This document shows positions 22,480-29,746 of a stretch of 44,707 nt of DNA, piece by piece. This stretch comes from a virus, in the IMG/VR virus record IMGVR_UViG_3300037235_000071, positions 1 to 44,707 of that record; one strand, given 5' to 3'. Under the pieces are notes generated by a model. That model ran no database searches. It was not told the origin of the DNA and saw only the letters and a program-made list of their open reading frames with translations. A program made the translations under genes and the position numbers. Each line of letters starts with the position of its first letter. The first letter of the stretch is position 1.

Positions 22480-22648
22480 TCCCAGTTTTGAAGTCAACAA
22501 ACAGGACTATCAAATTACTCCAGAAGAAACTCTGGAAATCTTCCACAAGAGACTCAATCATGAAAGTCTCATGGATTCAATCATGATTTCAACTACGTTG
22601 TTTAGTCTCTTCCAAACAGTGAATTTCAAATACTTGAGTTTAAACTAA
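22436..22648 (+). CDS. small overlapping ORF
   Basis: A 70-residue protein (MLGPVLSKSILLSNNPSFEV) whose ATG lies 44 bases inside the preceding gene, with GGAG 10 bases upstream. It ends just before the ribosome site of the next gene. The overlap is longer than elsewhere in the operon, so this is a moderate call. The function is unknown. Confidence 0.4.
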   Translation: MLGPVLSKSILLSNNPSFEVNKQDYQITPEETLEIFHKRLNHESLMDSIMISTTLFSLFQTVNFKYLSLN

Positions 22649-22662
22649 AAGGAGAAATAAAA

Positions 22663-23067
22663 ATGATAAACTATCGCTACGAATATTGTGGTAACTCAGA
22701 GTACGTTGAACTCCATGTTACCGTTCGACTCACTGACGAAGAATACGCTGTTTCTCGTCATGGATACAAAACCGAATACAACGAGCAAGATACCTTCCGA
22801 ATTGGTTTAATCTATAGCGTTTCTGGAGTTACTGAAGCTCGAATGAATAATTATTCAATCGTAGCCAAACGCGGCGCAGCTTTTGAACGTGACCAGATTC
22901 TAGACGGACTTCTTGAAGTAGTCAAGATGCTTTATCCTGGAGATAAGTTTCATCAACTGAAGACTCTCCGCAATGATATCAATTTTCATCAATGCGCTCA
23001 GTGCATTGAGGAACAGAATCGTGAGATAGCTGCAACTATGCGAGATCTTGATACATTAGATTACTAA
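22663..23067 (+). CDS. unknown early protein
   Basis: A 134-residue protein with AAAAGGAG before the ATG. The first 90 residues are beta-rich (YVELHVTVRLTDEEYAVSRH). The C-terminal part is helical with CAQC in FHQCAQCIEEQNRE. A zinc contact through CxxC plus His is possible. The function is unknown. Confidence 0.6.
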   Translation: MINYRYEYCGNSEYVELHVTVRLTDEEYAVSRHGYKTEYNEQDTFRIGLIYSVSGVTEARMNNYSIVAKRGAAFERDQILDGLLEVVKMLYPGDKFHQLKTLRNDINFHQCAQCIEEQNREIAATMRDLDTLDY

Positions 23068-23068
23068 A

Positions 23069-23683
23069 ATGTCAACACCACACCGTCAATGTCATTATCT
23101 CAATGAAAGAGGTCAACAGTGCGATGAATGGTTTGCTGCTGTTGACACAAATAAACTCTGTGCGCGCCATCGCGAAATCATTACTCCCAATGGAAGACTC
23201 AATGAACAGACAACGCCAAAATACATAGACTTAGTAAACGATGAAAGAGCTTATTGCTATCATTTCCTCGATGGAACAGCACAGAATCAAAGCAAAGAAT
23301 TAATCTTCGAGTTCAAAGATGACGAAGAAGGAACTATCTTCGAGAAACTCGACGCGCATATAGCGTTTATTGAGAAAGTTCTTGAAGATGTAAAAGCTCG
23401 TATGCACTCAGCAAGAGCTGTCAAATCTGAGAAACTAGATGAACTCACCGAAGAAGAGCGTAAAAAGCTCCGCTCTCAAAAAATAGACAAAGTTTTCAAA
23501 CAGAAAGAACCAAAAGAAAAAGCTCCAACATTCAAAGCAGATCCAATAGGTTTTCTTGCTAGAAAGCAAGGAATGAGTAAAACTGATGCAAGTAATCTTC
23601 TCCTTATGGACGAAGATGCTTTACTTGAAAAATTCGCGCGCGCGAAATTGGCCAAGAAAGAAAAGGAGGAAAAGGAAAAATGA
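23069..23683 (+). CDS. unknown protein with N-terminal Cys/His motif and helical tail
   Basis: A 204-residue protein. Residues 1-36 have CHYLNERGQQCDEW and LCARHRE, a C...C...C...H arrangement like small zinc fingers of phage early proteins. The remainder is strongly helical and charged and ends in a Lys/Glu run (KEKEEKEK). The combination suggests nucleic-acid or protein binding. No family is recognised. Confidence 0.6.
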   Translation: MSTPHRQCHYLNERGQQCDEWFAAVDTNKLCARHREIITPNGRLNEQTTPKYIDLVNDERAYCYHFLDGTAQNQSKELIFEFKDDEEGTIFEKLDAHIAFIEKVLEDVKARMHSARAVKSEKLDELTEEERKKLRSQKIDKVFKQKEPKEKAPTFKADPIGFLARKQGMSKTDASNLLLMDEDALLEKFARAKLAKKEKEEKEK

Positions 23684-23746
23684 ATTACTTTATTACCTAA
23701 TGAATATTGGGTTTATGATCCTAATACAGATCAAAGGATAAAATAA

Positions 23747-23995
23747 ATGACACCAGCAAGTAATTCCAATCAAGAGAAAAAAGGACTTTTTCTTAAATAT
23801 CAAGACTTCAAGAAACTCGAAAGAATCATCGAGGATTACAATCTTGATGATAATAATAACATTGATTTCAATAATATGAAATCAGATGAGAAAGAGATTC
23901 TCTGGAAAATCAAAACAATCATTCGTAATATGGAGTCAGTGCGTTTGAGAGTAACGACGCGCGCGAGTGAATTGGACGATAAAGAAAATGATTAA
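23747..23995 (+). CDS. unknown small helical protein
   Basis: An 82-residue charged helical protein. The 60 bases before it (23684-23746) hold only a 20-codon frame without a standard start (LPNEYWVYDPNTDQRIK), possibly a microprotein. Its stop overlaps the ATG of the next short ORF. Confidence 0.5.
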   Translation: MTPASNSNQEKKGLFLKYQDFKKLERIIEDYNLDDNNNIDFNNMKSDEKEILWKIKTIIRNMESVRLRVTTRASELDDKEND

Positions 23996-24146
23996 TCAAG
24001 TGTATCCATACCAAAAAGAAAATCTATATAAATTACTTGATAACATTGAATGTATGTTCTATACATTTGAAACTGAATTATCAAGAAATTTCTTTATTGA
24101 AGAGTTAGAAAGAAAACTGAAGGATAAACTAAATGCCATTCCTTAA
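23988..24146 (+). CDS. small protein upstream of the helicase (short ORF)
   Basis: A 52-residue helical protein (MINQVYPYQKENLYKLLDNI). It overlaps the previous stop by 8 bases and the helicase start by 14, so it is coupled to both. The function is unknown; an accessory of the helicase is conceivable. Confidence 0.5.
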   Translation: MINQVYPYQKENLYKLLDNIECMFYTFETELSRNFFIEELERKLKDKLNAIP

Positions 24147-25797
24147 GACTAAATGTCCAACCTGTCAGAAGATAGCTGAAACAGAAACCACCTATAAAAT
24201 AGGTGATAAACTTGTCAATAAGCTCAAATGTGGTCATCTTCTCAATGCGGAGCAGTTACGCATTGCATCAAGTGAACAGATAGTATCACTTGACGGAAAG
24301 AAACTCTACAAGTTTCAGAACGACGGAGTTAAATTTATAGAGGAGTCCAATGCTCGATGCCTTATCTCAGACGAGATGGGTCTCGGTAAGACACCTCAAA
24401 GCATCGCCGCAGTTTTCTTACATCCTGAACTTCAGCCATTCTTAGTAATCTGTAAATCTTCTCTAAAAGCTCAGTGGCAACACGAGATAATGCGTTGGAT
24501 GGGAGAAGATTACTTAGCCCAAATCATTGACTCCCCAAAAGAAGCTCCTCTTATTGGGATGCGCGCGTTCATCCTGTCCTATGATATCTTGCGTCGTTTT
24601 GATGCTAAGAAGAAGTCTTCAAAAGGAGCTAGTGGCTACGAGAGAGACGACATGGACTTCCTTGGTGAAGATATTCGCGCGCACGATGAACCAGAAAAAC
24701 ACGCGAAATTAATCGAGTTTGTCCAGAAAACTAAGATCAAAACAATCATTCTTGATGAATGTCAACAGATCAAGAACACTGACTCTCAGAGAACAATTTA
24801 TACGAGAGTTCTCTGTAAAGAAGTAGATCATGTAATCGCGCTTTCAGGAACTCCAATTAAGAATAATGCCTCAGAATACTTTCCAGTTCTAAATATCTTA
24901 AAACCTGAGATGTTCCCGCGATTTTCAACTTTCCTCCAAAAGGAATGTGACAGCTATTTCAATGGTTACTCCTATAAAACAGGAGGACTAAGGAATCCTG
25001 AAGCATTTCTCAAGAAAACAGAGAGTTTCATCATTCGTCGAACAAGAGATGAAGTTCTTCCTGATCTGCCTAAGATTCGACGTAGTTTCCAATTTCATGA
25101 GCTAGGAAAAGAAGTCGAGAAAGCATATATTGATTGCTTCAAACAGTTCAGAGATGAATATAACTCAATTCCTAGCGACGACATGTCCTTCCAGGACTCG
25201 GGAAATATTCTAGCTTTTCTCTCAAGAATGAGACATTTAAGTGGACTAAGCAAAATAAATCCCACAATTGATTATGTGATGGAAATAATGGGCTCAACCG
25301 ATGACAGAGTCTGTATCTTTACTCATCATAAAGACGTTGCTGAGATTCTAACTAACAAGTTGAATTCTCTTTTTGCTGAAATTGGAATACCTAATTGCGC
25401 GCGCCATGAAGCAGGAAGTTCCTCACTTGAAACCGAAAAAGCATTTGAGAAATCTCGTGTCTTAATATGCTCCACTCTAGCAGGTGGTGAGGGTTTAAAT
25501 CTGCAAAGACTCTGCAGGCGTTTCGTAATGCTCGAACGTCAATGGAATCCAGCTAATGAGGAGCAGGCTGAAGCTAGGTTCCCTCGTCCTGAGGGAATTA
25601 AGACTGACTTCATTGACGGTGTTTACATGGTCGCAATTGGAACTGTTGATGAGTTCTTCTCTGAAATAGTTGAGAGAAAACGTGAAATAGTCGGAAAAAC
25701 TCTCGATGGTAAGGCATCTGAGTGGGACCAAAGCAGTCTGATCAAAGAGCTTGCTGAGACTTTGAGCATGTCTGGAGGAAGAAGATGGAGTATTTAA
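24133..25797 (+). CDS. SNF2-type superfamily 2 helicase
   Basis: A 554-residue DNA-dependent ATPase/translocase. An N-terminal zinc-ribbon-like part (CPTCQK...KCGH) is followed by the SF2 motifs: I ISDEMGLGKT (about 76-85), II LDECQ (about 207-211, DECQ instead of DEAH), III LSGTPIKN (about 236), V GGEGLNLQ (about 450) and a degenerate VI (QAEARFPRP in place of the Q..GR.HR pattern). Phage SNF2 proteins help replication or recombination by remodelling DNA-protein complexes. The GCGCGC motif occurs three times in it. Confidence 0.88.
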   Translation: MPFLKTKCPTCQKIAETETTYKIGDKLVNKLKCGHLLNAEQLRIASSEQIVSLDGKKLYKFQNDGVKFIEESNARCLISDEMGLGKTPQSIAAVFLHPELQPFLVICKSSLKAQWQHEIMRWMGEDYLAQIIDSPKEAPLIGMRAFILSYDILRRFDAKKKSSKGASGYERDDMDFLGEDIRAHDEPEKHAKLIEFVQKTKIKTIILDECQQIKNTDSQRTIYTRVLCKEVDHVIALSGTPIKNNASEYFPVLNILKPEMFPRFSTFLQKECDSYFNGYSYKTGGLRNPEAFLKKTESFIIRRTRDEVLPDLPKIRRSFQFHELGKEVEKAYIDCFKQFRDEYNSIPSDDMSFQDSGNILAFLSRMRHLSGLSKINPTIDYVMEIMGSTDDRVCIFTHHKDVAEILTNKLNSLFAEIGIPNCARHEAGSSSLETEKAFEKSRVLICSTLAGGEGLNLQRLCRRFVMLERQWNPANEEQAEARFPRPEGIKTDFIDGVYMVAIGTVDEFFSEIVERKREIVGKTLDGKASEWDQSSLIKELAETLSMSGGRRWSI

Positions 25798-25800
25798 TTT

Positions 25801-26004
25801 ATGTATAAAAAACTAACTTGGCATGATAAACAAATAAGAGATGACATAAAAGTTGCAAATTCACTTCGTCAAGTTTTAAAGAAATTAGAGCTAACAATGA
25901 ATTTAAATTGTTTAGACTCAAGACATGCAAATAGATTATACCAGATATCAAAGGATATAACTGAGATTCAAAATCAATACATATTTAAAGGAGAACCAAA
26001 ATAA
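25801..26004 (+). CDS. small helical protein
   Basis: A 67-residue basic, helical protein (MYKKLTWHDKQIRDDIKVAN) between helicase and nuclease genes. An accessory role is possible; no family is recognised. Confidence 0.5.
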   Translation: MYKKLTWHDKQIRDDIKVANSLRQVLKKLELTMNLNCLDSRHANRLYQISKDITEIQNQYIFKGEPK

Positions 26005-26005
26005 A

Positions 26006-26905
26006 ATGACACAAAAAATACTCTCAATAGATGCCACAATCCTGAACACGTTTCAAAATTGCGCGCGCAAAGCTAAATACTCATTCATAGACAATCTTCG
26101 CCCTCCAGACAAAGAGGAAGCTCTTGAACGAGGTGATTTAATCCATAAAATGCTGGAAGTCTATTACTCCCTCCAGTTAACTAACTTTGACTTTGATACA
26201 GAAGTTTGGAAAGAAATTATTGCTTCAGGAATCAAAGCTCCAATTAATCGAAAACATGAAACAATTCGAGACTTCGCAGTAACTGTTGGACGATACTTCA
26301 GCACGAAAATGTCCCTCATAACAGAGGACATTGAAGAATCAATTTATCAATTCACTGAATACGCAAATTATTACCAACATGATAGCTGGTCTCCTTTAGC
26401 AGTTGAAGAGGTTGGATCAAAAATCCTCTTTGAGAATGAGCAATACAAATTCATTTATAATTTCAAAGTTGATTTAGTTGCAGAACAAGCAAAAATAATC
26501 GCGCCTTTTGACCACAAGACCTCACGAAGGCGCTCTGAACCTTCTTCACTAAGTAATCAGTTTATTGGCTACTGTTATGGACTTGGAATGAATAACATAG
26601 TCGTGAATAAAATTGGCTTTCAGAAGAGCCTTTCTCCACAACAGAGATTCAATAGATTCATTCTTACAATTGATGATGCTCGAATACAAGAATGGATTGA
26701 GAATACAATTTATTGGTGCGCGCGAATTTTAGAATACAAGGAAACTGAACAATGGCCTATGAATCTGACTTCATGTGACAAATATAGTGGTTGTATTTAT
26801 GCCTCATTATGTGAATCTGATCCTGAAAGTAGACTTTACAAGATTGAACGCGATTTTAAAGTTGAACAGCCTTGGGATGTTGCTGCTCAATTGGAGAGAA
26901 AATAA
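26006..26905 (+). CDS. RecB/Cas4-like PD-(D/E)XK nuclease with Fe-S cysteines
   Basis: A 299-residue exonuclease. The N-terminal FQNCARKAKY supplies the first Cys and the helix seen in Cas4/AddB-type nucleases. GDLIHKMLEVYY is the His-containing motif. D154 (FKVDLVAE) and D168-x-K170 (PFDHKTS) form the PD-(D/E)XK centre. The C-terminal CDKYSGCIYASLC gives three more Cys, so a 4Fe-4S cluster is expected. Together with the Sak4-like ATPase it forms a plausible exonuclease-annealase recombination set. Confidence 0.85.
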   Translation: MTQKILSIDATILNTFQNCARKAKYSFIDNLRPPDKEEALERGDLIHKMLEVYYSLQLTNFDFDTEVWKEIIASGIKAPINRKHETIRDFAVTVGRYFSTKMSLITEDIEESIYQFTEYANYYQHDSWSPLAVEEVGSKILFENEQYKFIYNFKVDLVAEQAKIIAPFDHKTSRRRSEPSSLSNQFIGYCYGLGMNNIVVNKIGFQKSLSPQQRFNRFILTIDDARIQEWIENTIYWCARILEYKETEQWPMNLTSCDKYSGCIYASLCESDPESRLYKIERDFKVEQPWDVAAQLERK

Positions 26906-27051
26906 TGCAACTATCAGACTACATAGGACTAGGATTCATCTTCTTAGGATCAATCCTCATAATTTATCAGATAACTAAATACAATCCAAAGAAGTCAACT
27001 AATGAAATGATGAATGATATTTTACCAGAGTTTCAGAAAAGGAGAAAGTAA
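26905..27051 (+). CDS. small single-TM membrane protein (short ORF)
   Basis: A 48-residue protein with one hydrophobic helix (IGLGFIFLGSILIIYQI) and a basic cytoplasmic tail. Its ATG overlaps the nuclease stop. It could be an early inner-membrane protein that inhibits a host function or anchors replication. The function is unknown. Confidence 0.5.
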   Translation: MQLSDYIGLGFIFLGSILIIYQITKYNPKKSTNEMMNDILPEFQKRRK

Positions 27052-27053
27052 AA

Positions 27054-27218
27054 ATGAAATATGTTTGGATAATTTATGAGCTTGGTACACATAATAAAGA
27101 ATATTTATTTGGGATATTTAGTACTGAGGAACTAGCTATGAAGGTTGCTAATGAGGAATTTAGTGAAGAAGGAACTCCAGATTACAGGATAGAAAAATAT
27201 AGATTGGATCCTCAATAA
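27054..27218 (+). CDS. small early protein (short ORF)
   Basis: A 54-residue protein (MKYVWIIYELGTHNKEYLFG) with a beta-beta-alpha order (FSTEELAMKVANEEF) and AAAAGGAG upstream. It ends on the ATG of the next gene. The pattern resembles small phage proteins of unknown function. Confidence 0.5.
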   Translation: MKYVWIIYELGTHNKEYLFGIFSTEELAMKVANEEFSEEGTPDYRIEKYRLDPQ

Positions 27219-27496
27219 TGCCAAGATCATCAAACAAACCAATTCATTATCATAAGTATGAGAGAATGAATTGGCCCAATGGTAAAATATTCTATAAATG
27301 CATGGAGCCAAACTGTCCTCACTATCTTCCAACTGCGAATCTAGTAATTGGAAGAGAATCACTTTGTTGGGGATATCTTTGTAATAAACTTGTTTTAATC
27401 ACAAAAGAAGACATTGCAAAGGGAGTTAAACATCCTATGTGTTCTGATTGTAAAGAAAAGAGAATTGCAATTCGTGAAGAACTAAAAACAATCTAA
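27218..27496 (+). CDS. small zinc-ribbon protein
   Basis: A 92-residue protein with KCMEPNCPHYL, LCWGYLC and MCSDCKEKR, three Cys pairs that could bind two zinc ions. It is coupled to both neighbours. Such proteins often bind nucleic acid or partners. The function is unknown. Confidence 0.6.
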   Translation: MPRSSNKPIHYHKYERMNWPNGKIFYKCMEPNCPHYLPTANLVIGRESLCWGYLCNKLVLITKEDIAKGVKHPMCSDCKEKRIAIREELKTI

Positions 27497-27672
27497 TGCT
27501 AAATTTTGAACAGTTTAAATTCTTCTGTCGTTGTGGTGAAGAACTAGCAACAAATAAAGACAGAAAAGTTACTTGTCCTAAATGCAAAAAGAGTTATGAA
27601 ATAGAGCTTTTACCACAGAAATACTTATTTCCAAAAGAAAAGGACACAAAACAAATTGATACAATCAGCTAA
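27496..27672 (+). CDS. small zinc-ribbon protein (short ORF)
   Basis: A 58-residue protein with FCRCGEE and CPKCKKSYE, a classic CxC/CxxC zinc ribbon. Its start overlaps the previous stop, and it overlaps the Sak4-like gene by 17 bases. It is probably co-produced with that ATPase. Confidence 0.6.
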   Translation: MLNFEQFKFFCRCGEELATNKDRKVTCPKCKKSYEIELLPQKYLFPKEKDTKQIDTIS

Positions 27673-28438
27673 AGACAAACAAACAGAAAAAGGACTTCTT
27701 GCAATATTCAAAGGAGACTCAGGCGAAGGCAAGTCAGTTGCAGCTCTGAGTTTTCCTAATGCTTATGTTTTTGACTTTGATAGGAAAATGCCAAGTATTG
27801 CTCAAAAACATTTTCCAGAGTCTGAAACTGATTTTGAAACCTTTGAAGATATTTTTCAAATAGATCAACGTCTTATTAAGTTCAGCATGTCATGTCCTTA
27901 TGAAACATTGATTGTTGATTCAATCACAGGATTAGTTAATATAGTTATGGATTCAGTCGGTAATGTCAAATCTGAGTCAGTAACAGATATTCTCTCTCGA
28001 ACAAGTTCAGGAAAGAATAAATCAATTGAAATGATGGGAATTGATTACTACAGTGCAGAAGACCGTTTCTGTACATATTTTATTGATAAACTCAAGACAC
28101 TTTGGGCGCGCGAGTCTAACCCGAAGCACGTCATAGTAATAGCCCATGTTGTGACAGTTGACTCAGCACCAAATTTAAAGACTAAGGTAATTACGCGCAC
28201 AAGATCAATTGTCTCCAAAGGTAAAAAATTTGCGGCCTGGTTACCGACGGGATTCGATAACGTCTATATCTTTGGAAGACAGCTTCCAGATATGGGAGAC
28301 ATTAATCAGAGCGTGAAACGAATAATCAAGACTGAATCATTTGGTGAAGATTCTGCTAAGTGTTCTTATAATTTTCCTGAAACTATTGATTTTACTAATG
28401 GATCTTTGTACGAGAAACTAAAAGGATTTGGATTGTGA
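27656..28438 (+). CDS. Sak4-like RecA-fold ATPase
   Basis: A 260-residue protein starting with TTG 27656. That start is chosen because Walker A comes early (GDSGEGKS, residues 20-27) and the frame opens there. Walker B is TLIVDSITG (about 83). The order fits the AAA_24/Sak4 group of phage annealing and recombination ATPases, which work with an SSB-like partner. Such a partner is encoded at 28824. The family call is from motif and context. Confidence 0.8.
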   Translation: MIQSAKDKQTEKGLLAIFKGDSGEGKSVAALSFPNAYVFDFDRKMPSIAQKHFPESETDFETFEDIFQIDQRLIKFSMSCPYETLIVDSITGLVNIVMDSVGNVKSESVTDILSRTSSGKNKSIEMMGIDYYSAEDRFCTYFIDKLKTLWARESNPKHVIVIAHVVTVDSAPNLKTKVITRTRSIVSKGKKFAAWLPTGFDNVYIFGRQLPDMGDINQSVKRIIKTESFGEDSAKCSYNFPETIDFTNGSLYEKLKGFGL

Positions 28439-28440
28439 TT

Positions 28441-28514
28441 TATGGAGGGGAGCCAAGAATAAGTAGACGCAAATTGTCAAGAGGATAAATCCCCTGAGAC
28501 GGGTAGCCTCCATA
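28441..28514 (+). ncRNA. structured intergenic element, candidate RNA 1
   Basis: TATGGAGG (28441-28448) pairs with CCTCCATA (28507-28514). Inside, 28476-28500 forms a hairpin closed by GTC/GAC, AG/CT and GGA/TCC around a TAAA loop. The arms contain a strong ribosome-site-like GGAGG and its complement. A second CCTCC at about 28530 could compete. The rest of the 172-bp gap has no gene. It may be an untranslated RNA or a leader that regulates the following small gene. Confidence 0.45.
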
Positions 28515-28610
28515 ATGTTTGAAAGTTCAAAGCGATGATCCTCCGCCAAGCTCTAGCAACTAAGCGACCGTAAAAAAGTCAAACAATAACAACAAACAAA
28601 AAGGACAAAA

Positions 28611-28802
28611 ATGGAAAAGGAAGAACAGTCACAAGTAAGACCAAAAACTATACTCGAGCAATTGCAAGAAAAGAAACAATCTCTCATTCGTAAACACAAT
28701 GCACAGATGAGAGAGTTGAATCGTGTAATTTCACTCCTGACAGAAACTGAGGCAGAAAAAGTTATCATTGAAGCCACAGAGCTGTTATACAAAGAAAACT
28801 AA
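28611..28802 (+). CDS. small coiled-coil protein
   Basis: A 63-residue helical protein (RPKTILEQLQEKKQSLIRKH) with heptad-like spacing. It lies between the recombination ATPase and the SSB-like gene. A dimeric accessory factor is possible. Confidence 0.5.
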   Translation: MEKEEQSQVRPKTILEQLQEKKQSLIRKHNAQMRELNRVISLLTETEAEKVIIEATELLYKEN

Positions 28803-28823
28803 AAGAAAGGAAAGAGAAATCGT

Positions 28824-29219
28824 ATGCCTGAGGTACAATTTACAAAAGAGAACCTTCTTGAACGCAAGCAACTTAAAGCAGGCTGGCGTAAACTCAAGGT
28901 CAAGTCAGTCAGTGAGGCTCCAGGAAAGAACGATCCTGATAGCATCACATGGCCAACAGTGTTCGTCGTTGACGAAGGGGAAGACCTTGGAGTACCTGTG
29001 AATCATTGGTTCACGGAGAAACAAATGGGTCGTCTCAGTGAGTTCGTGATGTGTTTCACTGGTGGGGCTGTTGATCCCAACAAGAAGTACAAGTTGGAAG
29101 ATACAGTTGGTCGTCTTGTCTTGGGTTATGTTGAGTACGACATTAAGAGCGGATTCAACATAATCAAGGACTTCAAACCTATCTCGAAAGGACAGAAGGA
29201 GGACAAAGCCAGTGCCTAA
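28824..29219 (+). CDS. SSB-like protein (DUF669-type), partner of the Sak4-like ATPase
   Basis: A 131-residue protein, mainly beta with a central WPTVFVVDEGEDLGVPVNHW and TVGRLVLGYVEYDIKSG. The length, strand pattern and position after a Sak4-like gene match the DUF669-type SSB-like proteins that pair with these ATPases. It should coat single-stranded DNA. The assignment is inferred; no strict motif exists. Confidence 0.55.
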   Translation: MPEVQFTKENLLERKQLKAGWRKLKVKSVSEAPGKNDPDSITWPTVFVVDEGEDLGVPVNHWFTEKQMGRLSEFVMCFTGGAVDPNKKYKLEDTVGRLVLGYVEYDIKSGFNIIKDFKPISKGQKEDKASA

Positions 29220-29397
29220 ATTCGTTGCAACTGTGAATCTCTCACTCGAAGCTGAGTCAGAGAGTGACTTCAGTACAAAACTCGGAGCAGCTTTGACTGC
29301 TTTCGATTATGAAGTTGAAGAAGGTCCAGAAGAAATTCTCCCTGAAGACGAAGAGGATGAAGAACCTTCTGAACCTACAACGGAGGAAGAAGAGTAG
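29212..29397 (+). CDS. small protein with acidic tail
   Basis: A 61-residue protein starting at GTG 29212, with GGAGG 10 bases upstream and an overlap with the SSB-like stop. Residues 38-61 are nearly all Glu, Asp and Pro. SSB proteins recruit partners through acidic C-termini; here the tail could be supplied by a separate coupled protein. This is inference. Confidence 0.5.
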   Translation: MPKFVATVNLSLEAESESDFSTKLGAALTAFDYEVEEGPEEILPEDEEDEEPSEPTTEEEE

Positions 29398-29403
29398 TTA
29401 ACC

Positions 29404-29501
29404 CTTAGTGCGCGCGAATTAAATATCGGAGTCGGCTCTAGAGCACGACAGTCAAAAGAATATGAGTTTTTCGGTTAGATCAGCCACCGACGCGCACTAA
29501 G
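29404..29501 (+). ncRNA. three-way structured element, candidate RNA 2
   Basis: An 11-bp perfect closing stem (CTTAGTGCGCG 29404-29414 with CGCGCACTAAG 29491-29501) encloses two hairpins: GTCG..CTCTAGAG..CGAC (29431-29449) and TCGGT/ACCGA (29471-29475 with 29486-29490). The second hairpin abuts the closing stem. The element fills the gap before the RHH gene, just upstream of its operator-like palindrome. No tRNA, intron or known riboswitch pattern fits. Confidence 0.55.
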
Positions 29502-29502
29502 T

Positions 29503-29524
29503 ATTCATCAAGTGAACAATTATG
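29503..29524 (+). promoter_or_regulatory. operator-like palindrome on the RHH gene start
   Basis: ATTCA-TCAAG-TGAAC (29503-29517) followed by AATT and the start codon. AAGTGAACAATTATG (29510-29524) recurs at 29704-29718 on the start of the ParB-methyltransferase gene. Neither gene has a GGAG-type ribosome site. Confidence 0.55.
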
Positions 29525-29746
29525 ACAAGAGTTAAAACAGGAAAAAGAACTGATAAATCTGGAACAGCAATATTTTGTGAATTACATATGTCTCGTAGAG
29601 ATATAAGCGATCTTATTAATTATTGTAATGATCTTAATTTATCTTTAAATGCTTTAGTCAGAAAATTACTTCAAAAAGAACTTTTAGATAAAAGTTTTAT
29701 AATAAGTGAACAATTATGGATCAAAACATTCCAATCAATCAGATAA
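29522..29746 (+). CDS. ribbon-helix-helix DNA-binding protein
   Basis: A 74-residue protein with the RHH layout: strand AIFCELHM, helix SRRDISDLINYCNDLN, helix LSLNALVRKLLQKELL. RHH dimers bind palindromic operators, and one (29503-29517) covers its own start codon, so autoregulation is likely. It is a candidate reader of the whole TTCA-N5-TGAA set. It overlaps the ParB-methyltransferase gene by 31 bases. Confidence 0.65.
   Translation: MTRVKTGKRTDKSGTAIFCELHMSRRDISDLINYCNDLNLSLNALVRKLLQKELLDKSFIISEQLWIKTFQSIR

Noticed and set aside
24275-24290. CATCAAGTGAACA in the helicase gene as another operator
   Set aside because: Only one arm matches and it lies in conserved coding sequence; it is probably chance.
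28441-28610. Group I intron or known riboswitch
   Set aside because: No P/Q/R/S core, no split gene around it, and no aptamer consensus that I recognise.
29404-29501. Candidate tRNA
   Set aside because: The closing stem has 11 bp and there is no T-loop GGTTCGA or CCA end; anticodon geometry does not fit.
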